Source of the DNA: DASYHS01 sp035998295
Lineage (GTDB): Bacteria > Pseudomonadota > Alphaproteobacteria > Azospirillales > Azospirillaceae
Length of the DNA: 5,980 nt
Direction: 5' to 3'
NCBI RefSeq assembly: GCF_035998295.1
Contig: NZ_DASYHS010000191.1
Span: 1-5,980 of the forward strand
Made by a program: the position numbers and the translations under genes. This document shows, piece by piece, positions 1-5,780 of the stretch. The notes under the pieces were generated by a model. The model saw nothing but the letters and a program-made list of their open reading frames with translations. It had not been told where the DNA came from and did no database searches. Each line of letters opens with the position of its first letter. Within the stretch, counting starts at the first letter, position 1.

Positions 1-766
1 GCAGATCCAGCAGTTCATCGATGCCGGCTACGTCAGGATCGACGGGGCCTTCCCGCGCGGGCTGGCGGACGAGGCCCGGGCCGTCTTGTGGCGGGACACG
101 GGATGCGATCCGGACGACCCGTCCACCTGGACGAGGCCGGCCATCCGGCTGAACCAGTACGGGCAGAAGCCCTTCGTCGAGGCCGCCAACACGCCGGTCC
201 TGCACCAGGCCTACGACCGGCTGGTCGGGCCGGGACGATGGGCGCCGCGGGGCGCGCTCGGCACCTTCGTGGTGCGCTTCCCGTCCGCCGAGGACCCGGG
301 AGACACGGGTTGGCACGTCGACGTCAGCTACGGCACGCAGGACCCCGACTTCATGTCCTGGCGTGCCAACGTCTTCTCGAAGGGCCGGGCCCTGCTGATG
401 CTGTTCCTGTTCTCCGACGTCGGCGACGAGGACGCGCCGACCCGCATCCGGGCGGGATCGCACCTGGACATGGCCCGCCTGCTGGCGCCCGCCGGAGAGG
501 CCGGCCTGACGCTGCGCGAGATGGTCGCCGCCGATTTCGGCCGGACCGCGCCGCTGCCGGAGGTGCCGGCGACCGGCGAGGCGGGGACGGTCTATCTCTG
601 CCATCCCTTCCTCGTCCATGCGGCCCAGCCGCATCGCGGCACGCGGCCCCGCTTCCTGGCGCAGCCGCCGCTGCTGCCGGCGCAGCCGCTGATGCTTGAA
701 CGGGCGGACGGCGACTACTCGCCGGTCGAGACGGCGATCAGGAAGGCCCTGGGCAAGGCGTCATGA
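1..766 (+). CDS. Phytanoyl-CoA dioxygenase (PhyH) family Fe(II)/2-oxoglutarate oxygenase, 5'-truncated by window edge
   Basis: Open from the first base (first whole codon at 2) to TGA at 764-766, giving 254 visible residues; the start lies outside the window. An internal TTG at 86 is not a credible start, because the reading frame upstream is already protein-like (begins QIQQFIDAGYVRIDGAF, typical of the PhyH N-terminal helix). The iron triad is visible: His and Asp of the HVD motif at 314-322 (in WHVDVSYG), and the distal His of LVHAA at 617-619. It is followed by an Arg-rich HRGTRPRF segment that should hold the 2-oxoglutarate-binding arginine. The family hydroxylates small molecules, using O2 and 2-oxoglutarate, in the cytosol. 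The substrate cannot be read from sequence; proteins of this bacterial subgroup are mostly uncharacterised. It converges on the minus-strand operon with a 12-bp gap, so it is not co-transcribed with it. Confidence 0.88.
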   Translation, partial: QIQQFIDAGYVRIDGAFPRGLADEARAVLWRDTGCDPDDPSTWTRPAIRLNQYGQKPFVEAANTPVLHQAYDRLVGPGRWAPRGALGTFVVRFPSAEDPGDTGWHVDVSYGTQDPDFMSWRANVFSKGRALLMLFLFSDVGDEDAPTRIRAGSHLDMARLLAPAGEAGLTLREMVAADFGRTAPLPEVPATGEAGTVYLCHPFLVHAAQPHRGTRPRFLAQPPLLPAQPLMLERADGDYSPVETAIRKALGKAS

Positions 767-768
767 CC

Positions 769-788
769 GGCAGGCCCGTCAGCCCGCC
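769..788 (-). terminator. Possible stem-loop at the end of the minus-strand operon
   Basis: Read on the minus strand this is GGCGGGC-TGACGG-GCCTGCC, a 7-bp stem (one G-U wobble) with a 6-nt loop. It includes the stop codon of the PaiB-like gene and lies in the 12-bp gap between two convergent genes. There is no U-run, so intrinsic termination is only a guess. High GC makes such hairpins common by chance. Confidence 0.25.
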
Positions 789-1426
789 TCCGGCTCTCCC
801 CGTGCCGCGACCAGCCCGGCCATCTCGGCGGCATCGGCAGTGCCGAGCGCCGACAGCCCGGCGACGACGCCATGGTGGTTCCGGGCCGGCTGGTTCTGGC
901 TCACCTTCCATTTGCCGGCGAGCCGGGCGATCGGGATCTCGATCCCGACGATCGCGCGGAGCAGCGCATCGATGAAGCCGCCGGGCGCGTCGGCGGTGCT
1001 CCAGGGCACCGGGAACGCCGATTCCTGCCCGGCGGTGAGCTCGTCGATCTGCGCGCGCAGCCAGTCCCGGTCCTCGATCACGCGCATCGGGCCGTGGGCG
1101 TGGACCACCGCGTAGTTCCAGGTCGGCACCGCCTTCCCGGTCTCGGCCTTGGTCGGGTACCAGGAGGGCGTGACATAAGCCTCCGGCCCCTGGAACACCG
1201 CCAGCGCCTCGACCGCGGGGTCGAAATCGCGCCACACCGGGTTGGCGCGGGCGACGTGGCCGACCAGCGTGCCGGAGCCGGACCCGTCCACCCGGAGATG
1301 GAGCGGGACGTGGTTCGCCTCGATGCCGGAGGGCGACAGGGTCACCAGGGTCGCGAGCGGATGCGCACGGATCAGGTCGTGCATCACCTCGACCCGGGTC
1401 TCCTCGAACTGTCTGGGCTGGTACAT
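779..1426 (-). CDS. PaiB-like FMN-binding split-barrel protein (FMN-binding negative transcriptional regulator family)
   Basis: A 215-residue protein, close to the usual length of about 205-210 for the PaiB family. Start ATG at 1426 was chosen over a longer frame because it opens with the family's MYQPRQFEE and has an excellent Shine-Dalgarno (GAAGGAGG) a few bases upstream. Family signatures in order: HPLATLVTLSPSGIEANHVPL (about residues 22-42), LVGHVARANPVW (54-65), VFQGPEAYVTPSWY (77-90), PTWNYAVVHAHG (101-112) and GKWKVSQNQP (171-180). The fold is related to pyridoxamine-phosphate oxidases and binds flavin. Bacillus PaiB was described as a repressor of sporulation and protease genes, but no DNA-binding domain is evident here, so a flavin- or heme-dependent enzymatic or sensory role is equally possible. 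It is the last gene of the operon, 10 bp after the PLP enzyme, and its ribosome site abuts that gene's stop codon. This suggests translational coupling. Confidence 0.9.
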   Translation of the reverse strand: MYQPRQFEETRVEVMHDLIRAHPLATLVTLSPSGIEANHVPLHLRVDGSGSGTLVGHVARANPVWRDFDPAVEALAVFQGPEAYVTPSWYPTKAETGKAVPTWNYAVVHAHGPMRVIEDRDWLRAQIDELTAGQESAFPVPWSTADAPGGFIDALLRAIVGIEIPIARLAGKWKVSQNQPARNHHGVVAGLSALGTADAAEMAGLVAARGEPEAG

Positions 1427-1427
1427 G

Positions 1428-1436
1428 GCGCCTCCT
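1428..1436 (-). promoter_or_regulatory. Strong ribosome binding site of the PaiB-like gene
   Basis: The minus strand reads GAAGGAGGC just before CGCC-ATG or so, close to the consensus Shine-Dalgarno. It sits directly after the TGA of the upstream PLP-enzyme gene (1437-1439) and fixes the PaiB start at 1426. Confidence 0.75.
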
Positions 1437-2582
1437 TCAGCGCACGCGGGCGCGGGCATCGACCGGCCAGGCACCCTGCCCGTCCATGACCACTAACTCC
1501 GTCGCCAGGTTGGCGACGACACAGGAATGGTTGGGCACGATCGCGAGGCGGGTCCCGCGTTCGATCGGGGCGCCGGCCAGCCGGACGAAGCCGTGCTCCT
1601 CCGACAGCTTCTCGACCACCAGCCCGTCGCCCGAGAACGGGCCGCCGGCCGGGAACGCCCGGCCGAAGCCCGAGACCCCGGTCGTGCCGTGGGGCCCGAG
1701 GTCGGAGCTGAGCACCTTGGAGCCGGCGTCGACGATGGCGTGCCGGTCGGTGCAGCCGACGACGGTCGCGTGAACGGACAGCGCGACGTCGTCGAGGGTG
1801 GCGACGCCGAGGCGGACCGCGGTCAGGTCGAGGAAGACGTAGTTGCCGGGCCGGATCTCGGTCAGGCCCGTGAAATCGCGCTGGGCCAGCACGGTCGGCG
1901 TGCTGCCGACGGAGATCTCGTCCACGCGCAACCCGGCGCGCGCGAGGCGGTCCGCAACGCCGAGCAGGCACAGGCGCTCGGCCTCGGCGACGTCGGCGGC
2001 GGCCGACGGCCCGGATGCACCGTAGGCGTGGCCGGCATGGGCGATCAGCCCGGCGAAGACGAGGTCCGGACCGGCGGCGATGCGCCCCGCCACGTCGAGC
2101 GCCGCCGGCCCGTCGGGGTCGACGCCGATCCGGTGCAGGCCGACATCCACCTTCATCAGCACCGGCAGGGACACGCCGTGGCGCCGGGCGGCGGCGGCCA
2201 GCGCCGCGACGCCGTCGGGATGGTCGGCGATGAACCGCAGCTCGGCGCCCCGCTCGCGCCCGGCGGCGAGCAGCCCGTCGATGCGGTCCGGGTCGACCAC
2301 GGGATAGGCCACCGTGACCGAGCGGATGCCCGCCTCGACGAAGACGAGCGCCTCGCCGGGCTTGGCCGCGGTGATGCCGACGGCGCCGCCCGCCACCTGC
2401 ATCCCGGCGATGCGCACGGATTTGTGGGTCTTGACGTGCGGCCGCAGCCGCACGCCGTTCGTGTCCGCGATGGCCTGGACGCGGCGGAGATTGGCCTCCA
2501 GCCGCCCGTGGTCGACGACGACGCAGGGGGTGGCGGGCAGTTCCGCCGCGTCCATGGCCGCCGCGTCCATGGCCATGGTCAT
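1437..2582 (-). CDS. Fold-type III PLP enzyme, D-threonine aldolase / D-serine dehydratase family
   Basis: A 381-residue protein from ATG at 2582. This start overlaps the upstream TGA by one base (TGATG); a GTG at 2585 and further in-frame ATGs at 2576, 2570 and 2555 are alternatives. The N-terminal TIM-barrel of the alanine racemase type carries the PLP lysine in RPHVKTHKS (about Lys51). Other barrel motifs are PVLMKVDVGLHRIGV, IAHAGHAY and SVGSTPTV. The C-terminal beta domain of the D-serine-dehydratase type ends with PNHSCVV, where His352 and Cys354 form the presumed metal-binding His-X-Cys pair. Characterised D-serine and threo-3-hydroxyaspartate dehydratases have His-X-Cys, while D-threonine aldolases have His-X-Asp, so dehydratase-type chemistry on a beta-hydroxy amino acid is favoured. 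The substrate is unknown. Its place inside a lysine-to-aminoadipate operon suggests a linked amino acid, but that is inference. Overlap with the preceding gene implies co-translation. Confidence 0.88.
   Translation of the reverse strand: MTMAMDAAAMDAAELPATPCVVVDHGRLEANLRRVQAIADTNGVRLRPHVKTHKSVRIAGMQVAGGAVGITAAKPGEALVFVEAGIRSVTVAYPVVDPDRIDGLLAAGRERGAELRFIADHPDGVAALAAAARRHGVSLPVLMKVDVGLHRIGVDPDGPAALDVAGRIAAGPDLVFAGLIAHAGHAYGASGPSAAADVAEAERLCLLGVADRLARAGLRVDEISVGSTPTVLAQRDFTGLTEIRPGNYVFLDLTAVRLGVATLDDVALSVHATVVGCTDRHAIVDAGSKVLSSDLGPHGTTGVSGFGRAFPAGGPFSGDGLVVEKLSEEHGFVRLAGAPIERGTRLAIVPNHSCVVANLATELVVMDGQGAWPVDARARVR
2541..2570 (-). repeat. Tandem 15-bp duplication at the start of the PLP-enzyme gene
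   Basis: Two adjacent 15-bp units (2541-2555 and 2556-2570) share 13 of 15 bases, with core ATGGACGCGGCGG on the minus strand. They encode MDAAAMDAAE at the very N terminus, before the conserved fold begins (ELPATPCVVVD). The duplication creates extra in-frame ATG codons and makes the true start uncertain. Confidence 0.7.
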
Positions 2583-4090
2583 CACGTCTCGAACCGGATG
2601 CCCTGCGCGAGCGGCAGCGCGTCGGAGTAGTTCACGGTCGCGGTCTGGCGGCGCATATAGGCCTTCCAGGCGTCCGAGCCCGACTCGCGGCCGCCGCCGG
2701 TCTCCTTCTCGCCGCCGAAGGCGCCGCCGATCTCGGCCCCGCTCGGCCCGATATTGACGTTGGCGATGCCGCAGTCGCTGCCCGAGGCGGCGAGGAAGCG
2801 TTCCGCCTCGCGCACGTCGGTCGTGAAGATGCAGGACGACAGGCCCTGGGGGACGCCGTTCTGCAGGGCGACCGCCTCGTCGAGCGTGCGGTAGCGCATC
2901 ACGTAGAGGATCGGGGCGAAGGTCTCCGAGCGCACGGTCGCGGTCTGGCCGGGCATCTCGACCAGCGCCGGGGTCACGTACCAGGCGTCGGGGTGGCGGT
3001 CGGCGAGCACGCGCTGACCGCCGGTCAGCACCCTGCCCCCCTCGCCGCGCGCCGATTCGAGCGCCGCCGCCATCGCGTCGAACGAGCCCTTGTCGATCAG
3101 CGGTCCCATCAGGTTGCCCTGGTCGAGGGGGTTGCCGATCTTCACCTGCTCATAGGCGGCGCGCAGGCGCGGCACGATGCTGTCGTAGACGTCCTCGTGG
3201 ACGATCAGGCGGCGCAGCGTCGTGCAGCGCTGGCCGGCCGTGCCGACGGCCGCGAACAGGACCGCGCGCACCGCCAGCTCCAGGTCGGCCGAGGGCGTCA
3301 CGATCATCGCGTTGTTGCCGCCCAGCTCCAGGATCGAGCGGGCGAAGCGGGCGGCGACCTTGGGCGCGACCTCCCGGCCCATGCGGGTGCTGCCGGTGGC
3401 GCTGACGACCGCGACGCGGTGGTCGTCGACCATCGTCTCGCCGATCTCGCGCCCGCCGACGATCACTTCGAGCAGGCCGCGCTCGGGCGCGCCGGCGCCG
3501 AACCGCTGCAGCGCGCGCTCGAACAGGTGGCGGCAGGCGAGCGCCGTGACCGGGGTCTTCTCCGACGGCTTCCAGACCACGGGGTCGCCGCAGACGATCG
3601 CCAGCGCGAAGTTCCAGGACCAGACCGCGACCGGGAAGTTGAAGGCGGAGATGACGCCGCAGACGCCGAGCGGGTGCCAGGTCTCGCGCATGGCGTGGCC
3701 GGGCCGCTCGGAGGCGATGGTGAGGCCGTAGAGCTGGCGCGACAGCCCGACCGCGAAGTCGCAGATGTCGATCATCTCCTGGACCTCGCCCCAGCCCTCC
3801 TGGATCGACTTGCCGCATTCCAGGGTGACGAGCGCGCCGAGCGCTTCCTTGTTGGCGCGCAGCTCCTCGCCGAGCAGGCGGATCAGCTCGCCGCGCCGCG
3901 GCGCCGGGACCGACCGCCAAGCGAGGAACGCCTCGTGGGCGTGGCCGATCTTGGCCTCGACCGCCTGCGGGGTGTCGTCTGCGACCCGCCCGACGACCGA
4001 GCCGTCGATGGGGCTGCGCACGACGCGCGCGCCGGCCTCGACGGCCGTGGGGTCCATCCGCAGCGCTGCCAGGATCTCGTCGATGTTCAT
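2582..4090 (-). CDS. amaB: Piperideine-6-carboxylate / 2-aminoadipate-6-semialdehyde dehydrogenase (ALDH7 family)
   Basis: A 502-residue NAD-type aldehyde dehydrogenase of full family length. Key residues: the oxyanion Asn in AFNFP (Asn151), WKPSEKTP with NAD-binding Lys174, the Rossmann motif GSTRMG (233-238), the general-base Glu255 in LELGGNNA, and the nucleophile Cys289 in GQRCT. The C-terminal GGAFGGEKETGGGRESGSDAWK segment is the hallmark of the ALDH7A1/antiquitin branch, whose members oxidise allysine (in equilibrium with piperideine-6-carboxylate) to L-2-aminoadipate in lysine catabolism. It lies 57 bp downstream of the lysine-dehydrogenase-like gene, its expected partner, and overlaps the next gene by one base. 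Start ATG at 4090 is preceded by an AG-rich stretch (AGAAGGGGA) acting as Shine-Dalgarno. Family assignment is firm; the exact physiological substrate is inferred from family and context. Confidence 0.93.
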   Translation of the reverse strand: MNIDEILAALRMDPTAVEAGARVVRSPIDGSVVGRVADDTPQAVEAKIGHAHEAFLAWRSVPAPRRGELIRLLGEELRANKEALGALVTLECGKSIQEGWGEVQEMIDICDFAVGLSRQLYGLTIASERPGHAMRETWHPLGVCGVISAFNFPVAVWSWNFALAIVCGDPVVWKPSEKTPVTALACRHLFERALQRFGAGAPERGLLEVIVGGREIGETMVDDHRVAVVSATGSTRMGREVAPKVAARFARSILELGGNNAMIVTPSADLELAVRAVLFAAVGTAGQRCTTLRRLIVHEDVYDSIVPRLRAAYEQVKIGNPLDQGNLMGPLIDKGSFDAMAAALESARGEGGRVLTGGQRVLADRHPDAWYVTPALVEMPGQTATVRSETFAPILYVMRYRTLDEAVALQNGVPQGLSSCIFTTDVREAERFLAASGSDCGIANVNIGPSGAEIGGAFGGEKETGGGRESGSDAWKAYMRRQTATVNYSDALPLAQGIRFET

Positions 4091-4127
4091 GGGGGCGTCC
4101 CCTTCTCGTATCGTTCTTGCGTCGGTC

Positions 4128-4140
4128 GGCGTCGGACGCC
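4128..4140. repeat. 13-bp inverted repeat in the intercistronic gap
   Basis: GGCGTC-G-GACGCC, six-base arms around one central base. It lies in the 57-bp gap between the lysine-dehydrogenase-like gene and the aldehyde dehydrogenase gene, three bases from the larger palindrome. It could form part of an mRNA processing or stability element. GC-rich arms make chance occurrence plausible. Confidence 0.45.
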
Positions 4141-4143
4141 GGA

Positions 4144-4161
4144 GGCACTACGCGTAGTGCC
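4144..4161. repeat. 18-bp perfect palindrome spanning the stop codon of the first operon gene
   Basis: GGCACTACGCGTAGTGCC is its own reverse complement. It contains the TAG stop (4148-4150, minus strand) and the last codons (His-Tyr-Ala) of the lysine-dehydrogenase-like gene. As RNA it could fold into a 7-bp stem with a CGCG tetraloop. It may be a transcript 3'-end or processing element between the first and second genes, or a protein-binding site; no T-run follows. Confidence 0.6.
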
Positions 4162-5224
4162 GGCCGAAGCGGTTGTCCAGGAAGTCCGACAGGGCCGCCT
4201 GCTCCTGACGCACGAAGCCGTGGTCCGGCAGCCTTCCGTCGAGCAGGAGGTCGACCATGGTGCATATTCCTGCAGCCGTAGTCACCTGGATTGCGCTCCA
4301 GACCCGGCCGCCGATGTCGCGGGAATAGACCTTCTTGGCGAAGCTCTCCTGCATCAGCCTTCCGTCGCGCGTGCCGCTGACCGAGACGAAGATCAGGACG
4401 ACGTCCTGGTTGGTCGCCGGCACCGCCGCCTCGAGCACGTCCTTCAGGATCTCGCGCCGCTCCCCGAGCCGCAGGTCCTGGACCAGCATCCGCACGATGT
4501 CGCGGTGGCCGGGGTAGCGCACGGTCTTGTAATCGAGGTTGCGCACCCGGCCCTGGAGCGTCTCGCACAGCGTGCCGAGCCCGCCCGAGGTGTTGAACGC
4601 CTCGTAGGTGACGCCGTCGAGCGCGAACGCCTCGTCGCCCTCCAGCGCCATCACCTCGCGCAGGTGGCCGTCGACGATCGCCTCGCAGGGATTGCAGTAC
4701 TCGTTGATGAGCCCGTCCGTGCTCCAGGTCAGGTTGTACTTCAGGGCGTTGGTGGGATAGAGCGGCAGGGCGCCGACCCGCATGTGGACGTCGCGCAGGT
4801 CGTCGAAGCGCCGCGCGAGGTCGTAGGCCGCGATCGAGATGAACCCCGGGGCGAGCCCGCATTGCGGCACGAAGGCGGTCGGCGAGCCCTCGGCGAGCTG
4901 CTTGACCCGCCGCGTGCTCTCGACGTCCTCGGTCAGGTCGAAATAGTGGGCGCCGCCGGCCTTGGCCGCCTCGGCGATCACGGGGGTCAGGGTGTAGGGA
5001 CACGCACTCATCACGGCGTCGTGGCCGCGCACGGTTTCGATCAGCGCCGCCTGGTCGGTGACGTCGAGCGGACGCAGCTCCACCCCGTCGCGCGCGAGGC
5101 GCCGCAGGGCCGCCTCGTCCCGGTCCGCCACGGTGACGGCGTAGTCGCCGCTGCCCGCCAGCATCTCCGTGATCATCGCACCGATCTTGCCGCTGCCCAG
5201 CAGCAGAACGCGCCGCTTGCCCAT
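4148..5224 (-). CDS. Saccharopine dehydrogenase-family oxidoreductase, probable lysine 6-dehydrogenase
   Basis: A 358-residue protein from ATG at 5224, chosen because it begins with the dinucleotide-binding strand MGKRRVLLLGSGKIG and is preceded by a strong GGAGGAG ribosome site; longer frames run into the control region and the divergent gene. GSGKIG (residues 10-15) is the Rossmann loop, and acidic Asp34 at the end of beta-2 (VADRD) favours NAD over NADP. Central motifs such as HYFDL, GLAPGFISI, NTSGGLGT and LDYKTVRYPGH correspond, from memory, to Geobacillus lysine 6-dehydrogenase (about 385 residues), which deaminates lysine to allysine. A saccharopine- or other amino-acid-specific dehydrogenase is the alternative; no lysine-ketoglutarate reductase gene is in view. 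It is the first gene of the operon, followed by the ALDH7 enzyme that would consume its product, and is divergent from an Lrp-type regulator. Confidence 0.85.
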   Translation of the reverse strand: MGKRRVLLLGSGKIGAMITEMLAGSGDYAVTVADRDEAALRRLARDGVELRPLDVTDQAALIETVRGHDAVMSACPYTLTPVIAEAAKAGGAHYFDLTEDVESTRRVKQLAEGSPTAFVPQCGLAPGFISIAAYDLARRFDDLRDVHMRVGALPLYPTNALKYNLTWSTDGLINEYCNPCEAIVDGHLREVMALEGDEAFALDGVTYEAFNTSGGLGTLCETLQGRVRNLDYKTVRYPGHRDIVRMLVQDLRLGERREILKDVLEAAVPATNQDVVLIFVSVSGTRDGRLMQESFAKKVYSRDIGGRVWSAIQVTTAAGICTMVDLLLDGRLPDHGFVRQEQAALSDFLDNRFGRHYA

Positions 5225-5227
5225 GCC

Positions 5228-5236
5228 CGTCTCCTC
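5228..5236 (-). promoter_or_regulatory. Ribosome binding site of the lysine-dehydrogenase-like gene
   Basis: The minus strand reads CGGAGGAGACGGGC-ATG; GGAGGAG lies about 7 bases before the ATG at 5224 and decides this start over longer in-frame options. Confidence 0.75.
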
Positions 5237-5246
5237 CGTTCCCGAT

Positions 5247-5262
5247 TTCCTATCGATAGGAA
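5247..5262. promoter_or_regulatory. 16-bp perfect palindrome, probable operator of the Lrp-type regulator
   Basis: TTCCTATCGATAGGAA is its own reverse complement. It sits 23-38 bp upstream of the operon's first start codon and about 78 bp upstream of the regulator's ATG. Its size and AT-containing centre fit Lrp/AsnC-family sites (roughly 15-bp imperfect palindromes), and position near the operon promoter suggests direct control of the operon by the divergent regulator. Confidence 0.65.
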
Positions 5263-5311
5263 TAGGCGCTGGCGGAGCCGGATCGAAGCGGGCAAACTGC
5301 CGAAATGTGAC

Positions 5312-5327
5312 GGAACTTCCGGCGGAA
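5312..5327. promoter_or_regulatory. Secondary GGAA/TTCC inverted-repeat cluster upstream of the regulator
   Basis: GGAA-C-TTCC-GGC-GGAA: two overlapping short inverted repeats that reuse the TTCC/GGAA ends of the main palindrome at 5247-5262. It lies 12-28 bp before the regulator's ATG and could be a weaker autoregulatory site. The arms are only four bases, so this is tentative. Confidence 0.3.
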
Positions 5328-5339
5328 CGACGGCCTTCG

Positions 5340-5780
5340 ATGGCGAATCGCAACCTCGACGACCTCGACCGCGCGCTGCTGGCGCTGCTGGAGACCAATG
5401 CGCGGGAGCCCACGGCCAGCCTGGCGCGCAAGCTGGGCGTGTCGCGCACGACGGTGCAGGACCGCATCCAGCGCCTGGAGCGCGACGGCGTGGTCGGCGG
5501 CTACACCGTGCGTCCGGGTTCCGGCCGGTTCGAAACCCGGATCACGGCCTATGTGATGATCGCCGCGAACCCGAAGCTGAACGCGCGCGTCGTCCACGCG
5601 CTGAAGGCGATGCCGGAGGTCAAGCGCCTGCACGCCGTCAGCGGCGCGCACGACCTGCTGGCCATGATCAGCGCCGAGGACACGAGGCGCATCGACGAGG
5701 TGCTGGACGCGATCGGCGGCATCCCCGGCATCGAGCGGACGATGAGCTCGATCGTGCTGTCGACCAAGCTGGAGCGGTGA
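5340..5780 (+). CDS. Lrp/AsnC-family transcriptional regulator
   Basis: A 146-residue protein, normal for the family (about 150). It starts at ATG 5340, giving MANRNLDDLDRALLALLETN, the canonical Lrp opening; a longer frame from 5169 would overlap the divergent gene and has no family match. N-terminal winged helix-turn-helix at about residues 8-56, with recognition region LARKLGVSRTTVQDRIQRLE (28-47). The C-terminal RAM ligand-binding and oligomerisation domain covers about 67-142, including the SGAHDLLAMI motif (101-110). Such proteins bind DNA as dimers to higher oligomers and respond to amino acids. Divergent placement beside a lysine-dehydrogenase-like/ALDH7 operon suggests it is the local activator or repressor, with lysine or a pathway intermediate as effector; this is inferred. 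No strong ribosome site precedes the ATG, which suggests low expression or leaderless translation. Confidence 0.93.
   Translation: MANRNLDDLDRALLALLETNAREPTASLARKLGVSRTTVQDRIQRLERDGVVGGYTVRPGSGRFETRITAYVMIAANPKLNARVVHALKAMPEVKRLHAVSGAHDLLAMISAEDTRRIDEVLDAIGGIPGIERTMSSIVLSTKLER

Larger units (their letters stand above)
5225..5339. promoter_or_regulatory. Divergent promoter/control region between the operon and the Lrp-type regulator
   Basis: 115 bp with no gene, separating the starts of the lysine-dehydrogenase-like gene (minus) and the Lrp/AsnC gene (plus). It is locally AT-richer than its surroundings around 5245-5265. It must hold both promoters, but no convincing -35/-10 pair can be assigned; TATTCC on the minus strand (about 5261-5266) is a weak -10 candidate that would put the palindrome over the transcription start. 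The regulator gene has no clear Shine-Dalgarno just before its ATG. Confidence 0.7.

Noticed and set aside
88..699. A 203-codon plus-strand frame within the PhyH-type gene
   Set aside because: Frame-shifted shadow; the alternative frame contains the complete iron-binding motifs.
2..766. The PhyH-type gene as the lysine hydroxylase of the neighbouring pathway
   Set aside because: It is on the opposite strand, convergent, and the substrate of this PhyH subgroup cannot be read from sequence; proximity alone is not enough.
1527..2630. A 367-codon plus-strand frame opposite the PLP-enzyme gene
   Set aside because: The antisense frame of a gene with clear family motifs; its translation is Asp/Gly/Arg-rich with no recognisable domain.
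3150..5003. A 617-codon minus-strand frame overlapping the two dehydrogenase genes
   Set aside because: It is the out-of-frame shadow of both real genes, extremely Arg-rich, and spans their intergenic gap.
5291..5301. GGCA-AAC-TGCC inverted repeat in the divergent region
   Set aside because: Only four-base arms; expected by chance in GC-rich DNA and not related to the main palindrome.
5169..5339. N-terminal extension of the Lrp-type regulator by 57 codons
   Set aside because: It would overlap the divergent gene's start and include the operator palindrome as coding sequence, and the residues do not resemble any Lrp N terminus.
5225..5467. N-terminal extension of the lysine-dehydrogenase-like protein by 81 codons
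   Set aside because: Low-complexity Ser/Arg-rich translation antisense to the Lrp gene, with the strong ribosome site and Rossmann strand both pointing to the ATG at 5224.
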